From the NCBI GenBank assembly GCA_905215445.1, contig CAJMPZ010000007.1:1-56537 (forward strand): DNA of 56,537 nucleotides, in the 5' to 3' direction. Made by a program: the position numbers and the translations under genes. Origin of the DNA: an uncultured bacterium. Its GTDB lineage: Bacteria; Actinomycetota; Coriobacteriia; Coriobacteriales; Coriobacteriaceae. Shown here piece after piece: positions 24,076 through 31,353 of the stretch. Each line of letters begins with the position of its first letter. Within the stretch, counting starts at the first letter, position 1. Under the pieces are notes generated by a model. That model worked only from the letters and a program-made list of their open reading frames with translations, ran no database searches and was not told the origin of the DNA.

Positions 24076-24865
24076 CTTCGAAGTCACCTCCGTCAGAAAC
24101 AGCTGCACCCTTCAGCTCGGTCTGCTGCTGGAAGTCCCAGAAAGCGATGCCGAAGCCGATGAGAGCGAGGATGAGCAGAGCAGGGGTTGCCAGAGAATCG
24201 TTGGCAACGGTGATGAGCGCGAGGCCAAAGCCCATGAGGAAGAAGCCCCACATATCGCGGTTCATCATAACCTTGAGCAGGACGGCGAAGCCGACGAAGC
24301 GCATCATGCCGCCTGCAGCGGAGAGACCGGTCTGCAGCCAAGTCGGGATGGCGGAAGCGATGGTCTGACCGATGGTAGCGCCAGCGATGAAGAACAGGGT
24401 GACGACGACAGCGAAGATCAGGCCGAGCAGAGCCATGGCGAAGTAGTTCAGACGCTCGATACCCTTGGTGTCGGCGTTGTGAGCCATGTTGTCCGCGGAG
24501 GACATGAGCGGCGACATAAGCGTGAAGACCAGGGTAACGCCGAGCTGACCAAGCAGAGCGAACGGAATGGCAAGGCCGACTGCCGCGTTGGGCTCGAGGC
24601 CCGTAGCGATAGCGAGAATGGCTGCCATGATGCCGCCGATGACGGCGTTAGGCGGCTGAGCACCTCCGATCGGCATGTTGCCGATCGTCATGAGCTGATA
24701 AGTACCACCCACGAGAAGACCGGTGTTGAGGTCGCCAAGGATAAGACCGATGACGGCGCCGGTGACGATGGGCTGATAGAGAGACTCGAGGAAGTTAAAC
24801 TGGTCGATTGCCGCGACGAACGTGACGATGAAGACCAGAGCGACCTGGAAGATCGTGTATTCCAT
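24065..24865 (-). CDS. PTS mannose/sorbose-family EIIC component
   Basis: Polytopic membrane subunit, 266 residues, starting MEYTIFQVALVFIVTFVAAI. Visible family motifs are LYQPIVTGAVIGLILGDLNTGLLVGGTYQLM and MPIGGAQPPNAVIGGIMAA, followed by several hydrophobic segments and a C-terminal DFQQQTEL tail. GAAAGGAGG precedes the ATG. It lies 90 bp after the EIIB gene, the widest gap in the operon. By context with nagA/agaS/NagR, the transported sugar is probably GalNAc or a related mucin aminosugar. Confidence 0.9.
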   Translation of the reverse strand: MEYTIFQVALVFIVTFVAAIDQFNFLESLYQPIVTGAVIGLILGDLNTGLLVGGTYQLMTIGNMPIGGAQPPNAVIGGIMAAILAIATGLEPNAAVGLAIPFALLGQLGVTLVFTLMSPLMSSADNMAHNADTKGIERLNYFAMALLGLIFAVVVTLFFIAGATIGQTIASAIPTWLQTGLSAAGGMMRFVGFAVLLKVMMNRDMWGFFLMGFGLALITVANDSLATPALLILALIGFGIAFWDFQQQTELKGAAVSDGGDFEDGI

Positions 24866-24955
24866 CTTGCTCCTCCTTTCAAAATGTATGTACGCACTTT
24901 GGATTTCACGTACAGAATGTCAGGGTTTCACTCCTGACAACGTGGATCACGAAGA

Positions 24956-25438
24956 CTACGAGAAGAGCTTGCTCGTGTCCTCAACAGGCGTGCTCGGAAC
25001 GCGCCTGATCTCCAACTCCACCCCCAATTCCTGCAGCTCTTTAAACGCAGCGACATCCTCGTCGTTAACTGCGACGGAGGTGGCGACTTGGCGCTTTCCT
25101 TCCGACATGTGCATGTTGCCGATGTTTACCTTCTTTATAGGCACACCGCCCTTGACGAGCGTAAGCACGTCTTCCGGTGTTTCGGCCACGATGAAGATCT
25201 TCTGGCGCGGGCTCGCCTTGCCAATGACGTCGATGGTCTTCTGCAGAGAGAAGAAACGCGTAGCGACGCCGGCGGGAGCGGCCATCTTCATGAGGTTCTG
25301 GCGCATGGTGTTGGTCGCCACGTCGTCGTTGGCGACGAGGATGAGGTTGGAGCCCAGGGTGGAGTTCCACTGGGTGGCAACCTGACCATGAACCAGTCGG
25401 TTATCGATGCGGGTAAGAAGAATGTTGGGTTCTGCCAT
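24956..25438 (-). CDS. PTS mannose/sorbose-family EIIB component
   Basis: Cytoplasmic phosphocarrier, 160 residues. The phosphorylated His is present (RIDNRLVHGQV, His17), followed by the typical VKGGVPIKKVNIGNMHMSEGK stretch and the FKELQELGVELEIRRVP end. AAAGGAAG precedes the ATG. It sits between the YajC-like gene and EIIC. Compare the orphan paralogue at 14149-14628, in which this His is Tyr. Confidence 0.92.
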   Translation of the reverse strand: MAEPNILLTRIDNRLVHGQVATQWNSTLGSNLILVANDDVATNTMRQNLMKMAAPAGVATRFFSLQKTIDVIGKASPRQKIFIVAETPEDVLTLVKGGVPIKKVNIGNMHMSEGKRQVATSVAVNDEDVAAFKELQELGVELEIRRVPSTPVEDTSKLFS

Positions 25439-25474
25439 GTTGATCAGCTTCCTTTCGTTATTTGCTGACGACAG

Positions 25475-25756
25475 TTACTTGATCTCCTGAATCGCGTAAC
25501 GCGAAACATCTACGACGGCACCGGATCGGACTTTGATCTGGACCTTTTCGCCTTCGATGCCCTTGACGGTTCCGTAGATACCGCCGGCGAAAAGAACCTC
25601 CTGACCCGGCTTGAGCTCGGTGTGCAGCTCCTTGAAGTACTTCTGCTTCTTCTTCATGTTGATTTGCGACCAGATGGTGTAAATCAAGCCCATGACGACA
25701 AGCAGGCCTAAAAGAGCGACCGAGGAGCTCAGGACGCTGGCTCCGAAATCGGCCAT
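25475..25756 (-). CDS. YajC-like membrane protein inside the PTS operon
   Basis: 93 residues: one N-terminal membrane segment (SSSVALLGLLVVMGLIYTIW) then a basic stretch (MKKKQKYFKEL) and the small beta-domain of the YajC family (LKPGQEVLFAGGIYGTVKGI, then VDVSRYAIQEI). Canonical YajC accompanies SecDF, but a second YajC-like gene within a mannose-family PTS operon is also known in Streptococcus pneumoniae's hyaluronate locus. Its start overlaps the EIIA stop (TAATG), so it is translationally coupled to the transporter. A PTS-specific assembly or membrane-anchoring role is inference. Confidence 0.82.
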   Translation of the reverse strand: MADFGASVLSSSVALLGLLVVMGLIYTIWSQINMKKKQKYFKELHTELKPGQEVLFAGGIYGTVKGIEGEKVQIKVRSGAVVDVSRYAIQEIK

Positions 25757-26199
25757 TAGATGCCGTCCTCGTCACCGAAGATATCCTCTTCCTCGGCACC
25801 AGCGACGGAGGCAACCGTCTGGGCGGTGATGCCCGTCTGGCCAACGGTCACGGCCTGCTCGCCAAGCTCGGCGAGCGTAGCGTTGCCGCGGAGGAACAGA
25901 AGCTCAATAACCATGGGAAGGTTCGTGCCAGTCAGAATCTCGACGTTGTCGACATCCTGGGCAATCATCATTGCCTGGTTGAACGGGGTACCACCAAGCA
26001 GGTCGGTAAAGACGAGCACGCCATCGCACTCCTCGCGCATGGCGGTGATAGCGGCGCGGAGATCCTCACCGTAGGAAGCAGCCTGGTCGCCCTCGAAAGG
26101 AACGACGGTAAAAGCGGGCTGATCACCGGCGACCATAGCGATAGCGCTTGCGAGGCCGGGTGCGAACTGTCCATGACCGGTAAGAATAAAGCCAACCAT
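25756..26199 (-). CDS. PTS mannose/sorbose-family EIIA component
   Basis: 147-residue cytoplasmic phosphocarrier with the phosphorylated His9 (MVGFILTGHGQFAPGL) and the FTDLLGGTPFNQA and LTGTNLPMVIELL motifs of the family. The C-terminal tail is acidic (AEEEDIFGDEDGI). GGAAGGGAA precedes the ATG. First gene of the operon EIIA-YajC-EIIB-EIIC-EIID; two NagR-type sites lie upstream. Confidence 0.92.
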   Translation of the reverse strand: MVGFILTGHGQFAPGLASAIAMVAGDQPAFTVVPFEGDQAASYGEDLRAAITAMREECDGVLVFTDLLGGTPFNQAMMIAQDVDNVEILTGTNLPMVIELLFLRGNATLAELGEQAVTVGQTGITAQTVASVAGAEEEDIFGDEDGI

Positions 26200-26296
26200 T
26201 CAAATTTCCCTTCCGAAGGTGTGTACGATCTGAGTCCGATGTTTTCGGAAGCCAGCGGGCGGACGCCCTTAAAGCTTCTTGGAAAGCGTTCTTTGA

Positions 26297-26327
26297 AGAC
26301 CAGTGGTCTCTCAACTGGTAGTAACCA
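26297..26327. promoter_or_regulatory. Two adjacent NagR/DasR-type sites upstream of the PTS operon
   Basis: AGACCAGTGGTCT (26297-26309) is a perfect odd palindrome built of ACCA/TGGT, and CTGGTAGTAACCA (26315-26327) matches the agaS site. They lie about 100 bp before the EIIA start. Confidence 0.65.
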
Positions 26328-26594
26328 CGTGACGTGTTGTTGTCACTATATCATCACAGAAGAGGTCGCTTTCGCTGATTCACGCAATAAAACGTTTTTG
26401 CACCGCTCACGGCGATAAATCGACCGTTTACCGCTCGTTAACACTTCTACCTGCGGTTTTGAAACCGTTTCGAAATACTTTGACGAAAGATCGGAACCTT
26501 TTCTGTGTCTAAACAACGCAGGGTGGCCAAAAAAGGCATGTAGAAAAAATGCAGGTCATTGTGAAGATTTGTGAATTGGTCTTTTTGACTTAAT

Positions 26595-26610
26595 ACCAGT
26601 TAGAACCAGT
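26595..26610. promoter_or_regulatory. ACCAGT direct repeat
   Basis: ACCAGT at 26595-26600 and 26605-26610, 10 bp apart and in the same orientation, using the NagR-type half-site but not as a palindrome. Nearest downstream gene is the DUF2975 gene at 26901. Confidence 0.4.
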
Positions 26611-26900
26611 TTAGAAATTATCGGTGAACGGTAGTTTTCGACCGCTCAGCGGTTATTTCCAATCGTTTGCAGCTCCTTTTCCATATGAATTAGGGAGACC
26701 CGATGAAGCACTTGCGTGGTTGCGGGAAATTTCGATACTCGTCCATCCCCCACGTGCCAAACTCTCACTCCCTAAATATGCCATAAGCTCTCGCTATTCG
26801 TCTTACAAACATAACTTACTCTAATCTGTAATTGTTTATCGTTTATCATTAAGTATGTTATAAGATTTAAATATCATCCTAGACATTGGTTGGAGGAGCT

Positions 26901-27539
26901 ATGATCCGCTGGAACGTATCCAAATCGAATGAACCCATCAACCGCGAACAGGCAATAGCCGATCTGAGGAAGCTCGCTCACATCTGCAAATGGGCCACAA
27001 TCTGCACCGCCGTAGCGCTCGCTCTGGGACTCCTCGCAGTCATTGCAATCGAGCTTCTACTCATATTGCCTAGCCTCTCCCAAGGGTTCTGCCTCCAATC
27101 CGTAGAGCTTAATGCCGGCGAAGGGCCATCTCTCGCTCTCGTCGGCGCCAATGAACAGACCCCTCTTATGCTTGTCGCGCACGACGGTCATACTGCCATA
27201 GGGAGCGCCATGATGACATGCCTTGCGCTTGCCATTGTGCTAAGCGCATACAGGTTTTTCTCCACCATTGAAAAGGCAGGCAGGCCCTTTGACCTCGAAT
27301 GCATCCGCATACTACGTCAAGTAGGACATTTGTTCCTTATTGGCGGCGTTGCTGTGAAGCTTCTTGGTGCCATAGTCACGGGGCTGATACTCTCAGGATT
27401 TGGCGGCAACTTTACGGATGCGCTTGGCGGCCAGCATCTCGACCTCTCTATGCTCTTTGCAGGCCTGATTATTAGCCTGATTGCCAGCGTCTTCCAGTAC
27501 GGGTGTATCCTGCAAATACAAGATGACGAGTTGCTCTAG
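26901..27539 (+). CDS. DUF2975-like membrane protein
   Basis: 212 residues with four hydrophobic segments (ALALGLLAVIAIELLLILPS; MMTCLALAIVLSAYRFF; LFLIGGVAVKLLGAIVTGLIL; LFAGLIISLIASVFQYG) and the typical FFSTIEKAGRPFDLECIRILR linker and terminal LQIQDDEL of DUF2975-type proteins. ATG at 26901 has GGAGGAG just upstream. The XRE regulator gene follows by 9 bp, the conserved arrangement for this family, in which the pair behaves as a membrane protein with its own small regulator. Substrate or signal unknown. Confidence 0.82.
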   Translation: MIRWNVSKSNEPINREQAIADLRKLAHICKWATICTAVALALGLLAVIAIELLLILPSLSQGFCLQSVELNAGEGPSLALVGANEQTPLMLVAHDGHTAIGSAMMTCLALAIVLSAYRFFSTIEKAGRPFDLECIRILRQVGHLFLIGGVAVKLLGAIVTGLILSGFGGNFTDALGGQHLDLSMLFAGLIISLIASVFQYGCILQIQDDELL

Positions 27540-27548
27540 GGGGAATCC

Positions 27549-27785
27549 ATGATTATTCTGCGGCTCGACCGCATGCTTGCCGAACGCAAGATCTCATCCA
27601 AAGAGCTTGCGGAACGCGTGGGTATCTCCCAGGTCAATATGTCGCGTATCAAGACGGGCAAGGTTTCTGCCGTGCGCTTTTCAACTCTTGACGCGATATG
27701 CCGGGCACTCGACTGCCAACCGGGCGATGTGCTGGAATATATGCCTGACGATGAAGCCGATAACCTCTTTGGACTTAAAGATTAA
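27549..27785 (+). CDS. XRE/Cro-CI family regulator, YozG-like
   Basis: 78 residues, essentially one helix-turn-helix domain: LDRMLAERKISSKELAERVG, ISQVNMSRIKTGKVSAVRFS, then LDAICRALDCQPGDVLEYMP. GGGGGA precedes the ATG and overlaps the end of the upstream gene, so the two are coupled. It most likely regulates the pair. Confidence 0.88.
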   Translation: MIILRLDRMLAERKISSKELAERVGISQVNMSRIKTGKVSAVRFSTLDAICRALDCQPGDVLEYMPDDEADNLFGLKD

Positions 27786-27821
27786 TAGGCATAATGTAGC
27801 CACCAGCGCCCAAACGCAAAT

Positions 27822-27854
27822 AGCCCGCTAGAACGGATATCGTTCTAGCGGGCT
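27822..27854. terminator. Bidirectional terminator
   Basis: 14-bp perfect stem AGCCCGCTAGAACG (27822-27835) with 27841-27854, loop GATAT, between convergent genes. T-runs are short on both sides. Confidence 0.7.
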
Positions 27855-27898
27855 TATTCAGATAGTTCGGCTACGCGATCGATAAGCTCAGGCAAACC

Positions 27899-28987
27899 TT
27901 ACGCGAACAGGCCGTAGATGCTGATGTTGGCCTTGGCGTACAGGCCGTTAGCGTACTCGGTCCACTTGGAGCTGGCGCTCGAAGCCTGCGAGGAGTACTG
28001 CTGGTAGGCGGTGTAATAGGCGGTCATGGCCTGCTTGTAGGTGGCACTATCGGCGGTAAAGGCATCGTCGGCGAAGGCCTTAGCGTAGGTGCTGTTCTCG
28101 TCCTTCCAGGTTCCCTTCGAGCTATCCCACTCGTCACCGGCAAGGTTGATGATGTAGTCGGCGTAATCCTTGCTCGCGGTCTCCTCGTTGCCGTCAGCAG
28201 GCTCAGTCGGAGCAGTCGGCATGCTTGCGGAGCCATCGCCCACCTTCTCCTTGTAGAGCTTCTGCAGCGTTGCGGACTGACGGACGATCTGCTTGGCCTG
28301 ATCCTTGGACACGCCGTACTGTTTTGCCATGGTCTTGTAGTCGGAGGTGCCGATGGAATCCTCGGCGTACTTCTTCATCTCCTTAGAAGAGACGGTAATG
28401 CCCTCGTCCTCGGCAGCATCGAGCAGAATCTTGTTGCGCACGTAGGACAGGATGACATCGGCAGAAGGAGCGGTGTAGTTGCCATCGCTATCCTTGACGG
28501 TATCGAGGCTGTACTGGCTCTCGATGGCCTCGCGCGCGGTGATGTCGCTCTTCTTGCCGTTATAACTATAGCTTGCCACGGTCGAATCGAGCTGGTCCTC
28601 GGTGAGGATCGCCGAGCCGACGCCCTTGCCGCCAAAGCCGCCGTTGCCGATAAAAAAGCCGACCACAGCAGCGATCACGACAGCGACCACAAAGGCGGCA
28701 ATCATCGTCTTCTTGTGCTTGGATGCATGGTCGTCCGCGTCGGCGTCAGTTTCGTCCTCATCCTGCTCCTCGGGCATGAGGTTCTCGTCGGCGGCGTCCG
28801 CGGCGATCTTTGCCTCCAGGCGAGCGTCCTCCTCCTCGGCCGTCGTGCCGGCGGCAATATGTTCGGCAGACGTACCGGCGACCAGGTCGATCTTCTCGTC
28901 CTCATCACCGTCGGGGCCTTCGCCGCGCTCGATGATCTGGATGCCGTCGATCTCGTCCTTCTCGTCCTTCTTTTGAATCAGACCCAT
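27899..28987 (-). CDS. Membrane-anchored SurA/PrsA-like protein
   Basis: 362 residues: an acidic cytoplasmic N-terminus (about 1-90, rich in Asp/Glu/Ala), one membrane segment (MIAAFVVAVVIAAVVGFFIG, about 95-114), then an extracytoplasmic helical domain like the SurA N-terminal chaperone region (ILSYVRNKILLDAAEDEGITV; DYKTMAKQYGVSKDQAKQIV; LYKEKV) and a Ser/Tyr/Ala-rich C-terminus. No parvulin isomerase domain is evident, so it is probably a chaperone-like rather than catalytic foldase. Monocistronic, convergent with the XRE gene. Confidence 0.65.
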   Translation of the reverse strand: MGLIQKKDEKDEIDGIQIIERGEGPDGDEDEKIDLVAGTSAEHIAAGTTAEEEDARLEAKIAADAADENLMPEEQDEDETDADADDHASKHKKTMIAAFVVAVVIAAVVGFFIGNGGFGGKGVGSAILTEDQLDSTVASYSYNGKKSDITAREAIESQYSLDTVKDSDGNYTAPSADVILSYVRNKILLDAAEDEGITVSSKEMKKYAEDSIGTSDYKTMAKQYGVSKDQAKQIVRQSATLQKLYKEKVGDGSASMPTAPTEPADGNEETASKDYADYIINLAGDEWDSSKGTWKDENSTYAKAFADDAFTADSATYKQAMTAYYTAYQQYSSQASSASSKWTEYANGLYAKANISIYGLFA

Positions 28988-29025
28988 ATCAGTTACTCCT
29001 TGTTAGGAAACATAGTCCTCAATAG

Positions 29026-29054
29026 AATACGCCCGACGGAGCGCCGGGCGTATT
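29026..29054 (-). terminator. Hairpin after the isocitrate dehydrogenase gene
   Basis: AATACGCCCG (29026-29035) with CGGGCGTATT (29045-29054). Lies downstream of the minus-strand operon ending at 29114; no clear T-run. Confidence 0.5.
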
Positions 29055-29113
29055 GATTCTTAGGTTATACGCAAACACTTAAGTACTATTTAGGCGTTTG
29101 CAGCGTGCATGTC

Positions 29114-30199
29114 TTAGGCCAGGTGCGCGATAACGGCATCGGCAAAGGTCTGCGTGCCCACAGCGCCCTCAACGGAGCCGGTCTGGGCACGACGCACGTC
29201 ACCGGTAACCTGCTCGCCCTCGTCGAGCGTGGCAGATACGGCGGCACGGATACGATTGGCCGCATCGTTCTCGCCCAGGTGATCAAGCATCATCGCAGCA
29301 GAGAGGATCTCGGCCGTGGGGTTGGCGATATCCTGGCCAGCGATATCGGGCGCAGAGCCGTGCGTTGCCTCGAAGATGGCGCACTCGGCACCGATGTTGG
29401 AGCCGGGGGCCATGCCCAGACCGCCCACCAGGCCGGCGCACAGGTCACTCACGATGTCGCCGTACAGGTTGGGCAGCACCAGGACATCGAAGTCATTGGG
29501 GTTCTGGACCAGGCCCATGCAGGTGGCGTCGACGATCTTGTCGTTGAACTCGATATCGGGATAGTTAGCGGCCACCTCGCGCGCAACGCGCAGGAACAGG
29601 CCGTCAGTCGCCTTCATGATGTTGGCCTTGTGCACGGCCGTCACCTTTTTGCGGCCGCAGCGGCGGGCATACTCAAAGGCATACTCCACAATGCGGCGGC
29701 TCTTGGCGATGGAGATCGGCTTGATCGAGATCGCGGAATCGGCGGCGAAGGTCTTTTGGCCCGAACGCTCGACGAGCTGCGAGAGCTCCTCGACCTCGGC
29801 AGCGCCCTCATCGAACTCGATGCCGGCGTAGAGGTCCTCGGTGTTCTCGCGCACGATGACCAGGTCGACATCGCGGAAACGCGAGCCGTCACCCGGCTGC
29901 GACAGACAGGGGCGCACGCAGGCGTACAGGTCGAAATGCTTGCGCAGGGCCACGTTGACGCTGCGGAAACCCGTGCCAACCGGCGTGGTAATGGGGCCCT
30001 TGATGGCAACCTTGGTCTCGGCGACCGCATCGAGGACGTGCTGGGGCAGCGGCGTGCCAAACTCGTCCATGACGCCGGCACCGGCCTCCTGGACGTTCCA
30101 GTTGATCTGGACACCGGTGGCCTCGACCACGCGGCGCATGGCCTGCGTAATCTCGGGACCGATACCGTCACCGGGAATCAGGACTACATCGTGCGCCAT
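29114..30199 (-). CDS. NAD-type isocitrate dehydrogenase
   Basis: 361 residues of the isocitrate/isopropylmalate dehydrogenase family: PGDGIGPEITQAMRRVV at the N-terminus, RENTEDLYAGIEF with the isocitrate-binding Arg, the YAFEYARR...VTAVHKANIMK stretch with the catalytic Lys, and NLYGDIVSDLCAGLVGGLG. The NTEDLYAGIE segment points to isocitrate rather than isopropylmalate. Oxidative decarboxylation to 2-oxoglutarate would supply glutamate synthesis. Last gene of a four-gene operon; it starts 6 bp after the HEAT protein stop. Confidence 0.88.
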   Translation of the reverse strand: MAHDVVLIPGDGIGPEITQAMRRVVEATGVQINWNVQEAGAGVMDEFGTPLPQHVLDAVAETKVAIKGPITTPVGTGFRSVNVALRKHFDLYACVRPCLSQPGDGSRFRDVDLVIVRENTEDLYAGIEFDEGAAEVEELSQLVERSGQKTFAADSAISIKPISIAKSRRIVEYAFEYARRCGRKKVTAVHKANIMKATDGLFLRVAREVAANYPDIEFNDKIVDATCMGLVQNPNDFDVLVLPNLYGDIVSDLCAGLVGGLGMAPGSNIGAECAIFEATHGSAPDIAGQDIANPTAEILSAAMMLDHLGENDAANRIRAAVSATLDEGEQVTGDVRRAQTGSVEGAVGTQTFADAVIAHLA

Positions 30200-30205
30200 A
30201 ATCTG

Positions 30206-30904
30206 TTACTCCTCGTCTTCGGCGTCGTCAGATTTTTTAACGCTAGCACGCTTCTTCTTTTTGGAGAGATCCAGGCCAAAACGTTTAACAAGCATTTCGC
30301 AAATCTCGCTCGAACGGGCCTTGAGATAGCTGCCCTTACCGTTCTCGGCATCGAACTTAAGGCGCAGCGCAAGCTTCTCGGCAACCTCGGCGTCAATCTC
30401 GCCCTGGCAAAACTCGTACAGGCAACCGAGCATGTCGCGATACTCAAGGTCGCCGTGGTAGCACTGGATGGCCTCGTCCAGGATGGGCCAAGCCTCGCGC
30501 GAACGCTCGACGCCCGTGGCACCCCACACGCACAGCAGGCGGAAGGCGGCATAGCGTAGCGTGGAGGAGATCTCGTCGAACAGTGCAGTCTCGGCGCCCT
30601 CAAAGGCATCGCCCAGCTGCTCGGGGCAGGTGGTAGCGAGCGCCGTCAGGGCATCAAGGGCCTCCCAGCGGGTCTGCGCCTCGGGGCGGTTGAGTGCCTC
30701 GATCAACGCGGGCACGCAGGGCTCGACGCGCTGCGGATCGCGCTCGGCAAGCAGGTGCAGCACGCGGGCGGCAAACTGGCGGATGCGGCGCGTGGGGCAG
30801 CCGAGCTCCTGGACCAGGCGATCGACGGCGTTCTCGTTCTCCTCTGCCAGCTGGAGCTGTGCCAGCTCCTCGTCGGTGAGCTGTTCGTCTTTATTTTCTG
30901 CCAT
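30206..30904 (-). CDS. HEAT-repeat-like protein
   Basis: 232 residues, all helical, with repeating Leu/Ala-rich helix pairs (RIRQFAARVLHLLAERDPQR; VPALIEALNRPEAQTRWEAL; ALTALATTCPEQL) typical of HEAT or armadillo repeats, an acidic N-terminus and a charged Lys/Asp/Glu tail (LSKKKKRASVKKSDDAEDEE). A protein-protein scaffold is the generic expectation. It is embedded in the dehydrogenase operon with 15- and 6-bp gaps. Confidence 0.72.
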   Translation of the reverse strand: MAENKDEQLTDEELAQLQLAEENENAVDRLVQELGCPTRRIRQFAARVLHLLAERDPQRVEPCVPALIEALNRPEAQTRWEALDALTALATTCPEQLGDAFEGAETALFDEISSTLRYAAFRLLCVWGATGVERSREAWPILDEAIQCYHGDLEYRDMLGCLYEFCQGEIDAEVAEKLALRLKFDAENGKGSYLKARSSEICEMLVKRFGLDLSKKKKRASVKKSDDAEDEE

Positions 30905-30919
30905 AGTTACCTCTTCTTA

Positions 30920-31348
30920 CTATTTCTTAGCGTGCTTGCCAGCACCCTTGCTGTCATCGGTGACCGAGATGAGCTGTCGGTCGGCCGCGCCATTGCGACG
31001 TGCGCGGCGGCGTTCCTCGGCATCGCCCGCGTCGGCGGCGGCGCGGTGAGCCTTGTTGACGTTAAAGACCTCGTCGTGCTTGCGCCACGGGCCGACGGAC
31101 TCGCCAAAGCTCATCTTAAGGCCGGCGATAAAGCCGCCGAGCCAACCGATCGGCGCAAACTGCACCAGCGGGAACAGCGAAAACACCCAGGTCAGTAGGA
31201 CGACTGCCGCCGCTCCCGCAAAGTTGGCAATCCAGTAGTCGCGCTTGGTGATGACGCGCTTTTCGCACGCCCACTGGCCGCACAGAAAGCCGATGTAGAT
31301 CGCAAAGAGAAAGAGCGCCAGCGCAAGCACCACGAACGTCCAGCTCAT
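30920..31348 (-). CDS. Small membrane protein of unknown function
   Basis: 142 residues. Two hydrophobic segments (SWTFVVLALALFLFAIYIGFL, and WIANFAGAAAVVLLTWVFSL continuing to a Gly-rich LGGFIAGLKMSFG turn) are followed by a basic cytoplasmic-looking tail (AEERRRARRNGAADRQLI...). ATG at 31348 is five bases after the upstream stop, so translation is coupled. No family recognised. Confidence 0.68.
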   Translation of the reverse strand: MSWTFVVLALALFLFAIYIGFLCGQWACEKRVITKRDYWIANFAGAAAVVLLTWVFSLFPLVQFAPIGWLGGFIAGLKMSFGESVGPWRKHDEVFNVNKAHRAAADAGDAEERRRARRNGAADRQLISVTDDSKGAGKHAKK

Positions 31349-31353
31349 GGGCG

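Larger units (their letters stand above)
26200..26900. other. 701-bp AT-rich control region upstream of the PTS operon
   Basis: No credible gene. It holds NagR-type operators (26297-26327), a direct repeat ACCAGT at 26595-26600 and 26605-26610, several T-rich runs, and the promoters of the PTS operon (minus) and of the DUF2975 gene (plus). Composition is noticeably more AT-rich than coding sequence around it. No tRNA or riboswitch pattern was recognised. Confidence 0.6.

Noticed and set aside
27549..27785. XRE gene as an antitoxin
   Set aside because: Its partner is a DUF2975-type membrane protein, a known non-toxin pairing, not a RelE/HipA-like toxin.
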